This document shows, piece by piece, positions 1 to 11,912 of a DNA stretch of 64,000 nucleotides. The notes under the pieces were generated by a model that made no database searches, was not told where the DNA came from, and saw only the letters and a list, made by a program, of their open reading frames with translations. Within the stretch, counting starts at the first letter, position 1. The number at the start of each line of letters is the position of its first letter. Position numbers and translations under genes: made by a program. This stretch comes from Punica granatum. Lineage: Eukaryota; Streptophyta; Magnoliopsida; Myrtales; Lythraceae. Where the stretch lies: positions 7,325,001 to 7,389,000 of the forward strand of contig NC_045127.1 in NCBI RefSeq assembly GCF_007655135.1, read 5' to 3'.

Positions 1-1
1 A

Positions 2-2695
2 TGGCACAGGAGACTTGGGCATATCAGCGAGAAAGGTATTCAAATTCTTGCTAGAAAGCAGTCTTTGCCCGTTAAAGGTATGCACTTGAGCACTTGTGAT
101 CACTGTTTAGCTGGTAAGCATAGGAGAGTTTCTTTTGTTAGAAGTCGTCCCTCTAGATGCGATCATATACTTGATCTTGTGCATACTGATGTTTGTTTCA
201 TGTCGGATAGATCTCTTGGTGGTGCTCTCTATTTTGTGACTTTTATAGATGATCATTCCAGGAAGGTTTGGGCTTACCCTATGAGAACTAAAGATCAAGT
301 GACTGAGATTTTCAAGAACTTCCATATAGCAGTGGAAAGAGAAACGGGCATGAAGCTGAAATGTGTCAGAGCTGATAATGATGGTGAGTATAGGGGTCCT
401 TTCGAGAACTATTGCAGGACTCACGGTATCAAACTTGAGAAGACGGTACCGAAGACACCACAACAGAACGGGCTTGCAGAGAGGATGAACCGCACAATTG
501 TTGAGAGAGTTCGTTGTATGCTTTCTCAGGCGAAACTGTCTAAGTCTTTTTGGGGCGAGGCAATGAGGTCAGCGGTTGATCTTATTAATCTTACACCGTC
601 AGTTGCACTTGATGGAGATGTACCCCAGCAGGTGTGGACCGGCAAGAAAGTATCGTACAAGCATCTCAGAGTCTTCGGGTGCAGGGCATCTGTTCACATT
701 CCTCGAGATGAAAGATCAAAACTCGATGCCAAGGCAAAACAGTGCATCTTCTTGGGTTATGCACATGAAGAGTTCGGGTATAGGTTTTGGGACCCTAATA
801 GCAAGAAGATCATCAGGAGCAAGGATGTTGTGTTCTTTGAGGACCAAACAATCGAGGATTTGCAAAAGTTAGATAAGGCCAGAGTAGGCAATCCTCACGA
901 GATCTCTATTCCTGTATCGGTTGATGTAGAGCATCCAATGGAAGAGGTACCTGGTGAGTATGAAGAAACCACGACTAGGGGTGAGATTCCTCAGGTAGAT
1001 GATGATGTGACTACGGATGATACAGGCTCGCAGTTACAGTTAGAGCCTGCAGATCTACCTAGACGATCTGATAGAATAAGACGACCATCTACAAAATATC
1101 CGCATCATGAGTATGTGCTACTGATTGACTGGGGAGAACCTGAGTGCTATGGTGAAGCTGTGGCACATGAGCACAAGGAGCACTGGTTGAAGGCGATGAA
1201 TGAGGAGATGAACTCCTTGTCTGAAAATCACACGTATGACCTAGTGAAGCTACCGCAAGGTAAGAGAGCATTGAAGAACAAATGGGTCTACAGGTTGAAG
1301 ACAGAGAACTCGCGACCTCGATACAAAGCTCGACTGGTAGTGAAAGGTTTCAACCAGAAGAAAGGAGTTGACTTCGAGGAGATCTTCTCGCCCGTTGTCA
1401 AGATGTCATCGATCCGAGTTGTTCTCGCACTGGCAGCTAGTCTGAATTTGGAGATCGAGCAGCTCGATGTAAAAACAGCTTTCCTGCATGGTGACTTGGA
1501 GGAAGAAATATATATGGAGCAGCCTGAAGGATTCCAAGTTAAAGGTAAGGAGCATTTGGTGTGCAAGCTGAGGAAGAGCTTGTATGGGCTTAAGCAAGCA
1601 CCTCGGCAGTGGTACAAAAAGTTTGACTCTTTCATGTTGAGCCATTGCTACACACGGACAACTGCAGATCATTGTGTGTTCGTGAAACAATTCTCGGATG
1701 GTGATTTTATCATTTTACTGTTATATGTGGATGATATGTTACTTGTTGGTCATGATATGAGCAAGATTGCAGAGTTGAAGAAAGAGCTCAGTAAGTCCTT
1801 TGCCATGAAGGATTTGGGACCGGCAAAGCAGATTCTTGGGATGCATATTTCTCGTGACAGATCAAGTGGAAAAATTTGGCTTTCTCAAGAGAAGTATATC
1901 GAGAAGATTTTGGATTGGTTCAACATGGGTAATGCTAAACCAGTTTCATGACCACTTGCTTCTCATTTCAAGCTTAGCTCGAAACAATGTCCTACAAGTG
2001 AGAAGGAGAAAGAAGAGATGAAGAAAGTCCCTTACTCATCAGCTGTAGGGAGTTTGATGTATGCCATGGTCTGTACAAGACCAGATATCGCTCATTCTGT
2101 TGGTGTGGTTAGGCGTTTTCTTTCCAATCCGGGGAAAGAGCATTGGAATGCAGTTAAGTGGATTCTGAGGTATCTCAGAGGAACATCCAAGGTGTGTTTA
2201 CACTTTGGCACTGGTAAGCCGGAGTTAGTGAGCTACACGGATGCGGATATGGCAGGAGATATCGATTCCTGGAAATCCACTTCGGGATACTTGATAACTT
2301 TTGCAGGGGGAGCTATCTCATGGCAATCAAGGCTTCAAAAGTGCATCGCTTTGTCTACAACGGAAGCCGAATACATTGCGGTGACCGAATGTTGCAAGGA
2401 GATGTTGTGGTTGCAAAAGTTTTTGCAGGAGTTGAGCTTGAAGCAAGAAAGGTATGTTCTACACTGTGATAGTCAAAGCGCCATTCATCTTTGCAAGAAT
2501 CCCACTTTCCATTCGAGGTCGAAGCATATCGATATTAAGTTTCATTGGATTAGAGATGTATTGGAGTCTAAGTTGGTGAAACTAGACAAAGTGCATACTG
2601 ATGAGAATGGAGCTGATATGATGACAAAACCTCTTGCTAGGGAGAAACTTCATGTTTGCCGAAGTATAGCCGGTATGCTCGAAGCCTCCAAATAG
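2..2695 (+). pseudogene. copia Pol polyprotein (5' partial, one in-frame stop)
   Basis: One reading frame runs from base 2 to the stop at 2695. It opens with the WHRRLGH pre-integrase motif and a CDHC zinc pair. Integrase follows with the conserved Asp residues (HTDVCF, then RADNDGEY) and the Glu in QQNGLAERMN. Reverse transcriptase carries YVDD at about 1724-1735. RNase H shows DADMAGD, TEAEYIA and CDSQSAIHL. The frame is broken only by a TGA at 1949-1951, between reverse transcriptase and RNase H. The next codons continue in the same frame, so this is a point-type nonsense change and not a frameshift. The copy is probably non-autonomous, but otherwise well preserved and therefore fairly young. 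Gag is outside the window. Confidence 0.93.
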
Positions 2696-2710
2696 TCGGA
2701 AGGGGGAGTT

Positions 2711-3365
2711 TGTTGGGTATTTCTCCAATTTGGAGGAAGTTGAGCTCAAATTGTATTGAGCTTTTATCGGGCTTTAATTGGCCCAAGAACCCACTTTTGT
2801 TAGGGTTAATTTTCAGCTAAATTAGCTGGGTAAGAGGCGGCAGAATTGAGACAGCAGAATAGTACAGAGAAGCAGTAGAATACAGAGAACAGAGAGCTGT
2901 TTTTCTGTGCGACCAGAGCTAGATCAACCCTCGATCGGGACGCAAACGAACTCCGATTGGGACGAAATTTTGACAGCAGCTTCACAACACGTGGGGCTAA
3001 GTTCTGAACGGTCAGAATTCCTATTAGAGCTATGTAGGTGCTGTTTCAGCTGACTTTGTGAACCACCCGGTGTGGGTGACGAATTTAGTGTTTGGGTGAT
3101 CCAAGAGAGTGTTTCCCTTGAGTTTGGTGATCCAAGGGTTTACCCTTGATGAAAGACATTGTATAACCTTCATTTATAGTGGATCGTTGATTCGGAGTTG
3201 GTCCCGTGGTTTTTCCCCACATCGGGATTTTCCACGTAAAATTATTGGTGTTCTTTTACTTTCTGCTTATTGGTTGATTTGATTAGTTCCTATCTCGATT
3301 ACACTAGTAGGGGAGGAAGATTAATCGCTGCGTTATTGTTTGGTTGAGTACATCCCTTCCCAACA
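2711..3365 (+). repeat. 3' LTR of the copia element
   Basis: The LTR begins TGTTGGGTAT directly after the purine-rich tract and ends CCCTTCCCAACA, giving the short inverted terminal repeat TGTTGGG/CCCAACA. It is 655 bp, within the usual copia range. The left LTR is not in the window, so the boundaries rest on the inverted ends and the tract position. Confidence 0.88.
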
Positions 3366-5889
3366 AATAGTAGCTAGAAACGCTTAATCAATTTCTCTCC
3401 GAATTCAATGCCTCTTACTTTCTCCAACTGTTAGCCTTTGTGCAAAAGTGCTGTTGAGACTCTTCGAGAAATTTATGGCGATATCCATTTTTTCCGTTAG
3501 AAAAAAAAGGGCTTTTCTTTTAAGAGATGGATCGCGGAGAAATGGCTAATAAATATGCACGGAGAGGTTTACTAGCGAAAGCTTAATCCGGACCTATTGG
3601 TCTTCAGAAAAAAGACGCGCGTCACTATCCTATTGCCTTGTATCTTCTTTCTCTATGTTAAGTTTAAGGAGCAAAATAATTGCCATGCATCCTAATGAAG
3701 AATATTTCAAAGGCACAGGTGATTTAATGGTGACATCGAGCGGGGTCAGTCTAAAGAGGCCTAGAGCGCCCCCGTCGACATCGTCCTGTGTCTAGCTAGA
3801 GAGTTAATGATTTATGTCCGCGTGTTTAGTTGGAGTTTATTCCAGAATTGGGCATGGACGACCGGGACATATAATAAGTTGGGAGATGAAGGCAAAGGCT
3901 GGAGATAGCTTCGATGTCCATGGATTCATTCAATTTTGTTTGGTGTGTGGAATGAATCCATGGCTAACATATGCTGCAAGGACAAAGGAAGTGATCGTAC
4001 TGCCGCCCCCCAACCAATACTGCCGGATTTGTGGTTGAGGCTGTGCGGTCGGACTATATTCGATCAACGAGTTGACATCAATCCTCATGGAATCCAGCTG
4101 ACAGAATCTTCATTTAGTTTATTTTCAATGAGGGCCCCTCCATCGTATTTTATTATTACTATATGGTCTTCGAGTAGATTAATAAGCTCTTTTTCGTAGT
4201 TAATTCATTTCATAAATAAATATTCGAAACCTGACTGCATTGTAAGTTTTCATCTAAGAAATATATTGATGACACTAAATTGAATAAATTCATCCAAAAA
4301 AAAAAGAAAAAGAAAAAGACACTATATTGAATAAGGTTTAGCAATCTGAATAATATCTTCCCTGGCCTGTCGTCCCCTTTTAAAATGCCCTGTTCACCCC
4401 CAATGAGTTGGTTGGTCCATCACTCATCCAAAAAAAAAAAAAAAAAAAAGAAACAAGAACAAGGGTTGGTCCATCCACAAAGGCATAGAGAGTCTTGACT
4501 CCCGTATGCGTTGCAAATTCTCTAATGCCGTGCTGACTGACCTTTCGGCTCATCCCTTCCATCTCTTTCGGTCCATACATTCTTCACATTGAGTTGGGCC
4601 AAGGATGTTGGGCTTTGAATGCTAATTCTGCCCGGTTCTTTTAGCTCTATTTTATTTGATAAATCCGAATTATATTTGATAGCTAAGCTTGCATTTGGTT
4701 TTCGAGTTGGACAGTAATTCAACTCAACTTAATTTTGTGAAATAATTGCAAGTGTCGATAAATATATTGATGCGTGAGAATAGATATATATGTGTGTGTA
4801 GATATGAAAGTATATGAAAAATTTATTATTAAAAAATTGATTGTAAAAAATGTTATGAAAAAGTATGAATGAGAAATTATTATTAAATAGAAAAAAGGTA
4901 AAATAATAATGATTATGTTGTTAAATTTGGAAAATACTTAGAGTTGAATTCGGTAGAATTAGATTATTATTTAAAAATCAAATGAGCATTATATATAGAA
5001 AACAGGCCGTAGGTTGATTTCCAAAATATAGGGACGCTTCACATATCGAATGTTGGGCTTAAGTTTTAACTTTGCAAAGTACTTTGTGCCTGGATGTTGG
5101 GCCATGCCAGAGTGCCCTAGGCCTTGACTGCAGTGTTCACCAATCGGAATCGCGGCCACCCTCAAAACGAAGAAGGACCCGGCGAGCAACGCCGACTAAT
5201 TGTAATCCGACGTATTAGGATTTACTCTGCATACCCAAGACCGAGCACGAGATACAACCGCTCTAGATGTACAGATATCCATCAAATTTAGTCACATCGA
5301 ACGATGGACCCATCAAACAACTCCCGTCTAAATTTGCTTCCAAACCGCACCAATAATGCAATCCCATGATTGACTTACATCTTCTTCTTTATTTTTTTCC
5401 TTCCCGTGTTTACCATCTACTAGTTTCCCAAACTGAAATGGATCTCGACTAATTCATATTCGAACAGCATCAATCTGCTAAAGAATAAAATCTCTCCCAG
5501 TTGTAAAATTTTTCGATTCATATAATTTGAATTCAAAATCTTTATTTATTCATTATTAAAAGCATACTCCGAAACGAAACCCGCAAAAGAGTCCACGTTG
5601 AATGATCAAAACCACATGGATAATGCTCTGCCCTCTGCCCCATCCAATTGAGCCGAGGACACGTGACAGAAGCCCAGCTCGTTTGACTGGCAGCTTTGCT
5701 GTCTCACTCGGCCCCACTCTCACGAGCTTCATCCAGAAAGGATCACACTCCAAGTTTCTGTATCATCTTCATCTCCCAACAAGATCCCCATTTATTTCTC
5801 AATTCTGTGGGGCAATGGCAATGCCTTCTCATGTCCGAATTCCGTGACAGTGAAATGGAATAGCTGCTTGAAATTGGCATCAACTAAAC
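3366..5889. other. intergenic DNA, no gene recognised
   Basis: About 2.5 kb between the LTR and the phosphatase gene. It holds A-rich runs (about 4297-4318 and 4432-4450), AT-rich stretches and only short ORFs without recognisable domains. I see no RNA gene or clear mobile element. The last few hundred bases presumably contain the phosphatase promoter. Confidence 0.6.
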
Positions 5890-5897
5890 GAATATTC
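5890..5897. promoter_or_regulatory. P1BS-type motif (PHR1 site) upstream of the phosphatase
   Basis: The palindrome GAATATTC fits the P1BS consensus GNATATNC bound by PHR1-class MYB factors, which drive phosphate-starvation genes. It lies about 118 bp upstream of the phosphatase ATG, in promoter or 5' UTR position. An 8-bp degenerate motif occurs often by chance in AT-rich DNA, so only the match with the gene's likely function makes it notable. Confidence 0.4.
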
Positions 5898-6014
5898 CAC
5901 CGTAAGTACACTTCGTTTTTTTTTTTTTTTTAAATTAAGCAGAGTACACTTCGTGTTGAGTAAGTCCAACTGCGGGAAAGATTATTCCAAATTTTATTGG
6001 TCGTATTTAGAGAA

Positions 6015-8484
6015 ATGAGACTCGACAAGCACGAGGATGCTCGCCGTGCCCTGGTTCTTGCTTTCTTGGCGTTCTCGAGCTTGGCTTCGGAGCCCGTCGA
6101 TGGCGGGACTACGAGCGCCTTCGTTAGGAGCGCTAACCTGTCATTGGATATGCCGCTGTGGAGCGACGTGTTCCGGGTCCCTCCGGGCTATAATGCACCT
6201 CAGCAGGTCTGATCTCCTCTTTCGTTTCACTTGGAATGCTCTTATCACTGGTTAGTTGTTGTTGTGATATGCTTCCCTTGATGGTACAGGTCCATATAAC
6301 ACAAGGAGATTATGTGGGAAAAGGCGTGATCGTGTCTTGGATTACTCCTGATGAACCGGGATCGAACACGGTCCTCTACTGGGCCGAGAACAGCACGGCC
6401 AAGAGCCAAGCCGAAGGCATCGTCGTGACCTACAAGTACTACAACTACACCTCGGGTTACATCCATCATTGCACCATCGATAACTTGGAGGTAACAACAC
6501 ATCATGAGCGCACATGTATACCCGTCTTGATTATATTTCGATGCGTCGCCAATGTTTAATCTGATTTGCTGTAGTCTTTATTAGTGAAGTTTGATGGTTA
6601 TTATTGATTGCCACTGGATTAAAAGCAGTATGACACCAAGTACTACTATGAGGTCGGTATCGGGAACACGACACGGACATTCTGGTTCATAACTCCTCCA
6701 GGGATCGGCCCCGATATTCCCTACAAGTTTGGCTTGATAGGTACATCTGAATGTTCTTTCGTCACTCCAGCTGGCTTGAGTACTGAATCATCAGGAGCCT
6801 TTTCCAATGGTTAGATTAGATGGGGAGAATTCCAATTTCCAACTAATCGATTAGAAGTCTAATGAAGGGAGTCCGGTAGGAACCATTTGAATGTCCGGTT
6901 GATTCCGGGAAGCCTCATATATCATTTCCATGCCGTCCTTTAAAGGAAAAACGATGAAAAACTGGAATTTCTGGCTATATTGTAGCAGAAATTAGCAATC
7001 TATACTGTCAAGAACACAATCATTAAGTATAAAGGTCGCATGTACATCCTCCGTTTGGTGGTAGGCAATCTCAATTCGACATTCTTACTGTAAACTTAAA
7101 GGTTTGTATTATGACCATTTTGAGCAGGGGATCTCGGTCAAACTTACGATTCGAACAGAACGCTCACCCATTACGAATTGAACCCTGCAAAAGGACAGAC
7201 AATGTTGTTCGTAGGAGACTTGTCCTATGCAGATGATTACCCGTTCCATGACAATGTCAGATGGGACACCTGGGGGAGGTTCATCGAGAGGAATGCAGCT
7301 TACCAACCTTGGATTTGGACTGCTGGGAATCACGAAATCGACTTTGATCCAGAAATTGTACGTCCACCTTGATTTTCTCTCTTCAAGCAGAGCATTAATC
7401 AGTGCTTAGGCTTGCTCTCAATGTAAATGATGGATGAGGCTTCATGGTTCGATTCGAAATAACGAACATTTATTGCAGGGGGAAGACAAACCGTTCAAAC
7501 CTTACACCCACAGATTTCACGTGCCATATAAAGCATCCTGGAGCACAGCGCCCTTCTGGTATTCCATCAAGAGGGCTTCGGCGCATATCATCGTTATGGC
7601 TTCTTACTCTGCATTTGGTAATGATCTTTGTTAGCAAATATGGTTCTCTAAGAAGTCTTACGATCGTCATAGCGCTAATGTTTTCAGGAGTCTCTGGTCA
7701 TGTGCAGGGAAGTACACGCCTCAGTACAAGTGGCTGGAAGCAGAGCTGGCGAGGGTGAACCGGACCGAGACGCCATGGCTCATAGTGCTCATGCACTCCC
7801 CGATGTACAACAGCTATGTGAAACATTACATGGAGGGCGAGACGATGAGGGTGATGTACGAGTCATGGTTCGTGGAGTACAAGGTCGATGTTGTCTTTGC
7901 TGGTCATGTTCACGCCTACGAACGATCTGTAAGTTCTTGGTTTGACTTTCCTCAACATACCAGATCAGACGGTCATATCTCCTATTGTAAGTTTCGGACT
8001 CCAATATCAGCAGTACCAAAAGTTTCTCATATATTTCAGGAACGAGTGTCAAACATTGCCTACAACATCACCAACGGCAGGTGCACACCTATAAGGGATG
8101 AATCAGCCCCCATTTACGTAACCATTGGAGATGGAGGAAATTGCGAAGGATTGGCAACAGAGTGAGCATCCTCAACCTGTCATTTTAGATAGCAAAACTT
8201 GAGAATTACACTGCTAAAGTCGGTCACTTCCCGGGGAAATTTGCAGGTTTACAGAGCCACAACCCAGCTACTCAGCCTTCAGAGAGCCGAGCTTCGGGCA
8301 CGGGATGCTGGAAATAAAGAACAGGACTCATGCCTTCTTCAGTTGGCACCGGAACGAGGATGGGTACGCTGTGGAAGCCGATTCAGTATGGTTGTACAAC
8401 AGATACTGGAACTCCCTGAAAGAGCCATTCCGATATAAGGATTGCCTCACACTTGACCTCAAAAATATTTTTCCCGACTCATAA
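6015..8484 (+). CDS. purple acid phosphatase, secreted, 8 exons
   Basis: Hydrolyses phosphate monoesters with a binuclear metal centre; plant homologues act in the apoplast or vacuole to recover phosphate. Exons: 6015-6206, 6290-6490, 6629-6740, 7128-7357, 7479-7617, 7708-7928, 8040-8161, 8247-8484, all with GT-AG introns and unbroken frame, giving 484 aa. A hydrophobic N-terminal stretch (about residues 12-22) looks like a signal peptide. All five metal-ligand motifs are present: GDLG (D170), GDLSY (D199, Y202), GNHE (N236), MHSP (H321) and GHVHAYE (H358, H360). Length and motifs fit the plant high-molecular-weight group (PAP10/PAP12/PAP26-like); I cannot fix the paralogue. The ATG at 6015 is chosen because it directly precedes the signal peptide. 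A relic copy follows downstream. Confidence 0.95.
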
Positions 8485-8562
8485 TATTCTTTCCCAAGTC
8501 ATTTTCTCCTTGTATATCAATATCTCACTTCCAAATTTTTTGGAAGAAAGAAAAACGGCTTC

Positions 8563-8605
8563 GAACAAGCAGCAGCAGCAGCAGCAGAAGAAGAAGAAGA
8601 AAGTC
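8563..8605 (+). repeat. CAG/GAA microsatellite in the phosphatase 3' region
   Basis: A run of CAG triplets passes into GAA/AAG triplets just after the stop codon, probably within the 3' UTR. The matching part of the relic copy (around 10615) has a reduced GAA tract, consistent with common descent. Confidence 0.6.
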
Positions 8606-8871
8606 GACGACGAGAAAACAATTACCATATTGAGAAATCAAATATTTTCCTCAACAGATAACGTAATTTGCAGCTGTATTACGCATGATATCGTACTTAG
8701 ATTTATATATTGTTGATGATTTGGCAGGCTCCTCTTTCCACCGCCAATGATACAAGGTCAGAAAGCAAGGATCTTGCCTTCGAATCAATACGAAATCTAG
8801 AACAAAGACATTATATCGAACTTCAGGTTCTTGGTTCCATATGATTTCTCCCACCAACTAAGAAGAAAACA

Positions 8872-10930
8872 GATTCGCTCGAATCGACGTTCTTACTGTG
8901 AACTGAAAATACATGTTATGGCCATTTCGAGCAGGGGATCTTGGTCAGACTTATGATTCCTGTACAACAGAAATTATAAAAATCTCAGCCAAACAAGAAA
9001 TCAATACGCACAAAGAACAATCGCTAATTCTCAAAATTTCACCTAAAACGCGCGTGATGGTTACATCCGCCTTATGATCTAGCAGGTCACATAATCAATC
9101 ATCCTTGCCAGGGGCTAAAATTTGCAATTGGTAAGGGGTAGTCTAATTGAACAATGAGCTTGGTCTCAAGTATAATTTTTTCTTCCCTACATATAACCTC
9201 AGTAAAATAATTTAAGGGGAAAAAAAAGAAGCATTGAACAATGATCATTATAAAATAATACTCCTGACCATTGCCTTCGCACAGAGCATTTAAAACATCA
9301 ACGCAGAAAAGATCATTGCTAAGCATGAGGCGGCAGCAGAAAATTTTGTCTACAGAACAATGAGCTCATGAACTCGAAGAGAAAATAATGGCTGTTCGGA
9401 GTAAGGAATACGGTCATGAGCTTATGAAATTCAAAAAAAGCATCAACAGATATTGAATATTTGCATAAGGTACGTCATGAATATACCGTTTCGGATTTGT
9501 TTCTCATTAGTTAGATTTCGGATTCGAATTTTTAAATAAAAAAAAACTCATTAAATTTTACACTTTAATGAATCAACGCGGATAGTACACCCCCACAAAA
9601 TTTAACTATAAAGGCATATTAGAAATGATTGGCAAAAAAGTCGGAGTTCGTCAACAAGTCAATAGTTGGCTTAAAATAACAATTTATACTCCATCTTTAC
9701 ATATGATATGGGTATCAAGTATTAATTACTTAAAAAGCATCATTTTTGTTATTTTTTTATTTTAATACGATTTTCCAAAAATAATAGAAAAATATACCAT
9801 CTTTCAATTTAATTGCGTGTCTAACGAGACATCATTTCTCTCATCTATTATAATGGTAACGATTGACGTAGACTTAATCATGTCACGTAACATAATATGA
9901 TTAAATAATAAATCCCACAAATTTTTTAATAAAAAATATTCTAGGAGTAAAAAATTAAAGAAAAGGACAAATTTTAAAAAAGAGAGAGAGAGAGAGAGAA
10001 CAGTGGATCGCGCGGCCACCACGCCCGCCCCTCTCCCTTTCCTCAGATTCAGGGGATAAAAATATTCTTTTTTATTATTTTTAAAATATTTTAGGTTAAC
10101 AGGTGGATGCAATAATCATTTGGATGAACTCGATTTGCGGAGAAAACTTTTATACTCTAACCATACGGGTAATTGTATGAATACAAACCATTGGAAAGGA
10201 TTGGCAAAGGAGCGAGTACTTGAAGCCTGTCGGTTTTCATAGAAAAATCTGAAAATTACAAAGATTGAAATCGCACTTCATGGAGAACTTGTTTTCGACA
10301 ATCCCGATATCCGAAAGTCCAATTAAACCTCGAACTCGATGCTTCCTTCGAAACTTTGCAGGTTTACATAGCCTTCCCCAACTATTCAGCCTTCCGAGAG
10401 GCGAGCATTGGGCATGGGATGCTGGAAATAAAGGACAGCACTCATGTCTTCTTCAGTTGGCATCGGAACGAGGACGGGTATGCTGTAGAAGCCGATTCAG
10501 AATGGTTGTACAGCTGATACTGGAACTCCCAGAAAGATCCATTCTGATACAAGGACTGGCTCAACTTGACCTCAAAAATCTTTTTCCAACACGTAATATT
10601 CTTTCCCAATAAGATGAAGAAGAAGAAGAATAAAAAGAATCAAGTTTTTCCAGAACAAATAACGTAATTTGCAACCATACCACCCATAAAAATGTAATAT
10701 GTATCTTATTGGTAATTTGGCAGGTCTCCTCTAATCTTACTCTCTGCTTCCCCACCAATACTGGATGATCAGAAAAGAAGAAAAAAATGGGAAAAGAAAG
10801 CTAGGATCTTGCCTTCAAATAAATAGGAAATCTAAAACAGAGACATCACGCGTCGCTGTACTATGTCAAACTTCAGTGTTCTTTCTTCCATCTGATTTCT
10901 ACCACCAACTAAGAGAATGGCCGATTTGCT
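8872..10930 (+). pseudogene. tandem purple acid phosphatase relic
   Basis: Two blocks copy the intact upstream gene. Bases about 8872-8962 match the end of intron 3 and start of exon 4 (about 7068-7160), including the acceptor and the GDLGQTYDS coding start. Bases about 10190-10930 match the end of exon 7, intron 7, exon 8 and the 3' flank (about 8147-8885). Exons 4-7 are otherwise missing, replaced by about 1.2 kb of unrelated AT-rich DNA. The exon 8 copy starts at 10362 with an intact acceptor but has a TAG at 10369-10371, then a 1-bp deletion, then further stops; the exon 7 donor GT is lost. It is non-coding. The layout fits a direct tandem duplication whose joint lies near 8875. Confidence 0.85.
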
Positions 10931-11912
10931 TCCAGTTGGATTGAATTGAAAGCTTTTCTATATAGCTAGCCAAGTAAAAGGAGCAGCAACTCACAAACGT
11001 AGGGAAAAAACCGACCCCCTCTGTAGGATTGCTAGCTTTGCCCCTTCCTCAGTCGAGTTGGCGACAGGAATTGCTTCTGTGTAGTACTTTACACCCGAAC
11101 CGTATGTTGAAACACGCACACAAAATCAATTGCCCTCACTAGCAAGCGCCCAAACAACAACTCCAGCTTAGCTTTTCAGAAAATCTTTCAGTGAAAATGA
11201 CGAAAAGGCATCCTAAGGAGATCCATGAGAGAAGAAATTAGACGTCTGAGAATAATACGGATCATTTGGCCAAAAAAGAAACAAGGATAATACCAATCAT
11301 TTCATCAATTACATTCTATGTCAGAACTTATTTAAATGGAACATTAGTCCAATCAGAATTAGTAACTCGAAGTCTCCAAATTTTAGATGACCATCTTCAA
11401 TATATGTTTCTTGACAAACACACCTCATAAATGTCCACAAATTTGAATCAAAGAATTCTAACTTGACGGGATGGGTTTCACCATATCTGAAGCATAGCCA
11501 GTTCTACCATCCTATACTTTAGCAGCAAATTTACTTCTCGAGCAGTTTATCAATTCAAGATGTTTGATGTTTCAGATATATCCAGAACAAAAGTAATTCA
11601 GTTCTGCTCTATACTATCTACAAACACCACAGAAACTGTTCATGGAGACGCTACATTTATTTTTACACATATACCACCTATCGACAAACTGTACAAATAC
11701 GCATCAGGACAGTGAAATCATAATTCGATGGTGTCACAATTCATTTGGCATCTATGAGTGAGCACTTCTCAAACAAGAAGATTAGCTTAGCAAACAAAAT
11801 CTGCCTCATCTAACTAAGGGCACATTTAGTTAGGACAAGTATCATATTGGGAAGAAAATAAAATTATTTCAGCACATTTGGACAACTTTCTGGAAAACTT
11901 AGCAACAAATTA
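10931..11912. other. intergenic DNA between phosphatase relic and GID8-like gene
   Basis: About 1 kb downstream of the last recognised GID8 exon. I looked here on the minus strand for the family's final exon and did not find it. No other coding or repeat signature was seen; part of it may be GID8 3' UTR. Confidence 0.5.

Larger units (their letters stand above)
1..3365 (+). mobile_element. Ty1/copia LTR retrotransposon, 3' portion
   Basis: The element runs in from the left edge. It contains the end of the GAG-pre-integrase region, integrase, reverse transcriptase, RNase H, a purine-rich tract (about 2699-2708) and the 3' LTR ending in CCCAACA at 3365. The order integrase before reverse transcriptase is diagnostic of copia rather than gypsy elements. 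The zinc-finger region and spacing resemble the Tork/Tnt1 lineage (inference from memory of Tnt1-94). The 5' LTR, primer binding site, gag and left target duplication lie outside the window, so age from LTR divergence cannot be judged here. Confidence 0.95.

Noticed and set aside
3814..4199. Plus-strand ORFs of 74 and 87 codons
   Set aside because: They overlap each other in different frames and show no domain or gene structure.
10265..10612. Open frame of 115 codons
   Set aside because: It crosses the relic phosphatase intron 7 and exon 8 partly in a non-native frame; the native frame has a stop at 10369.
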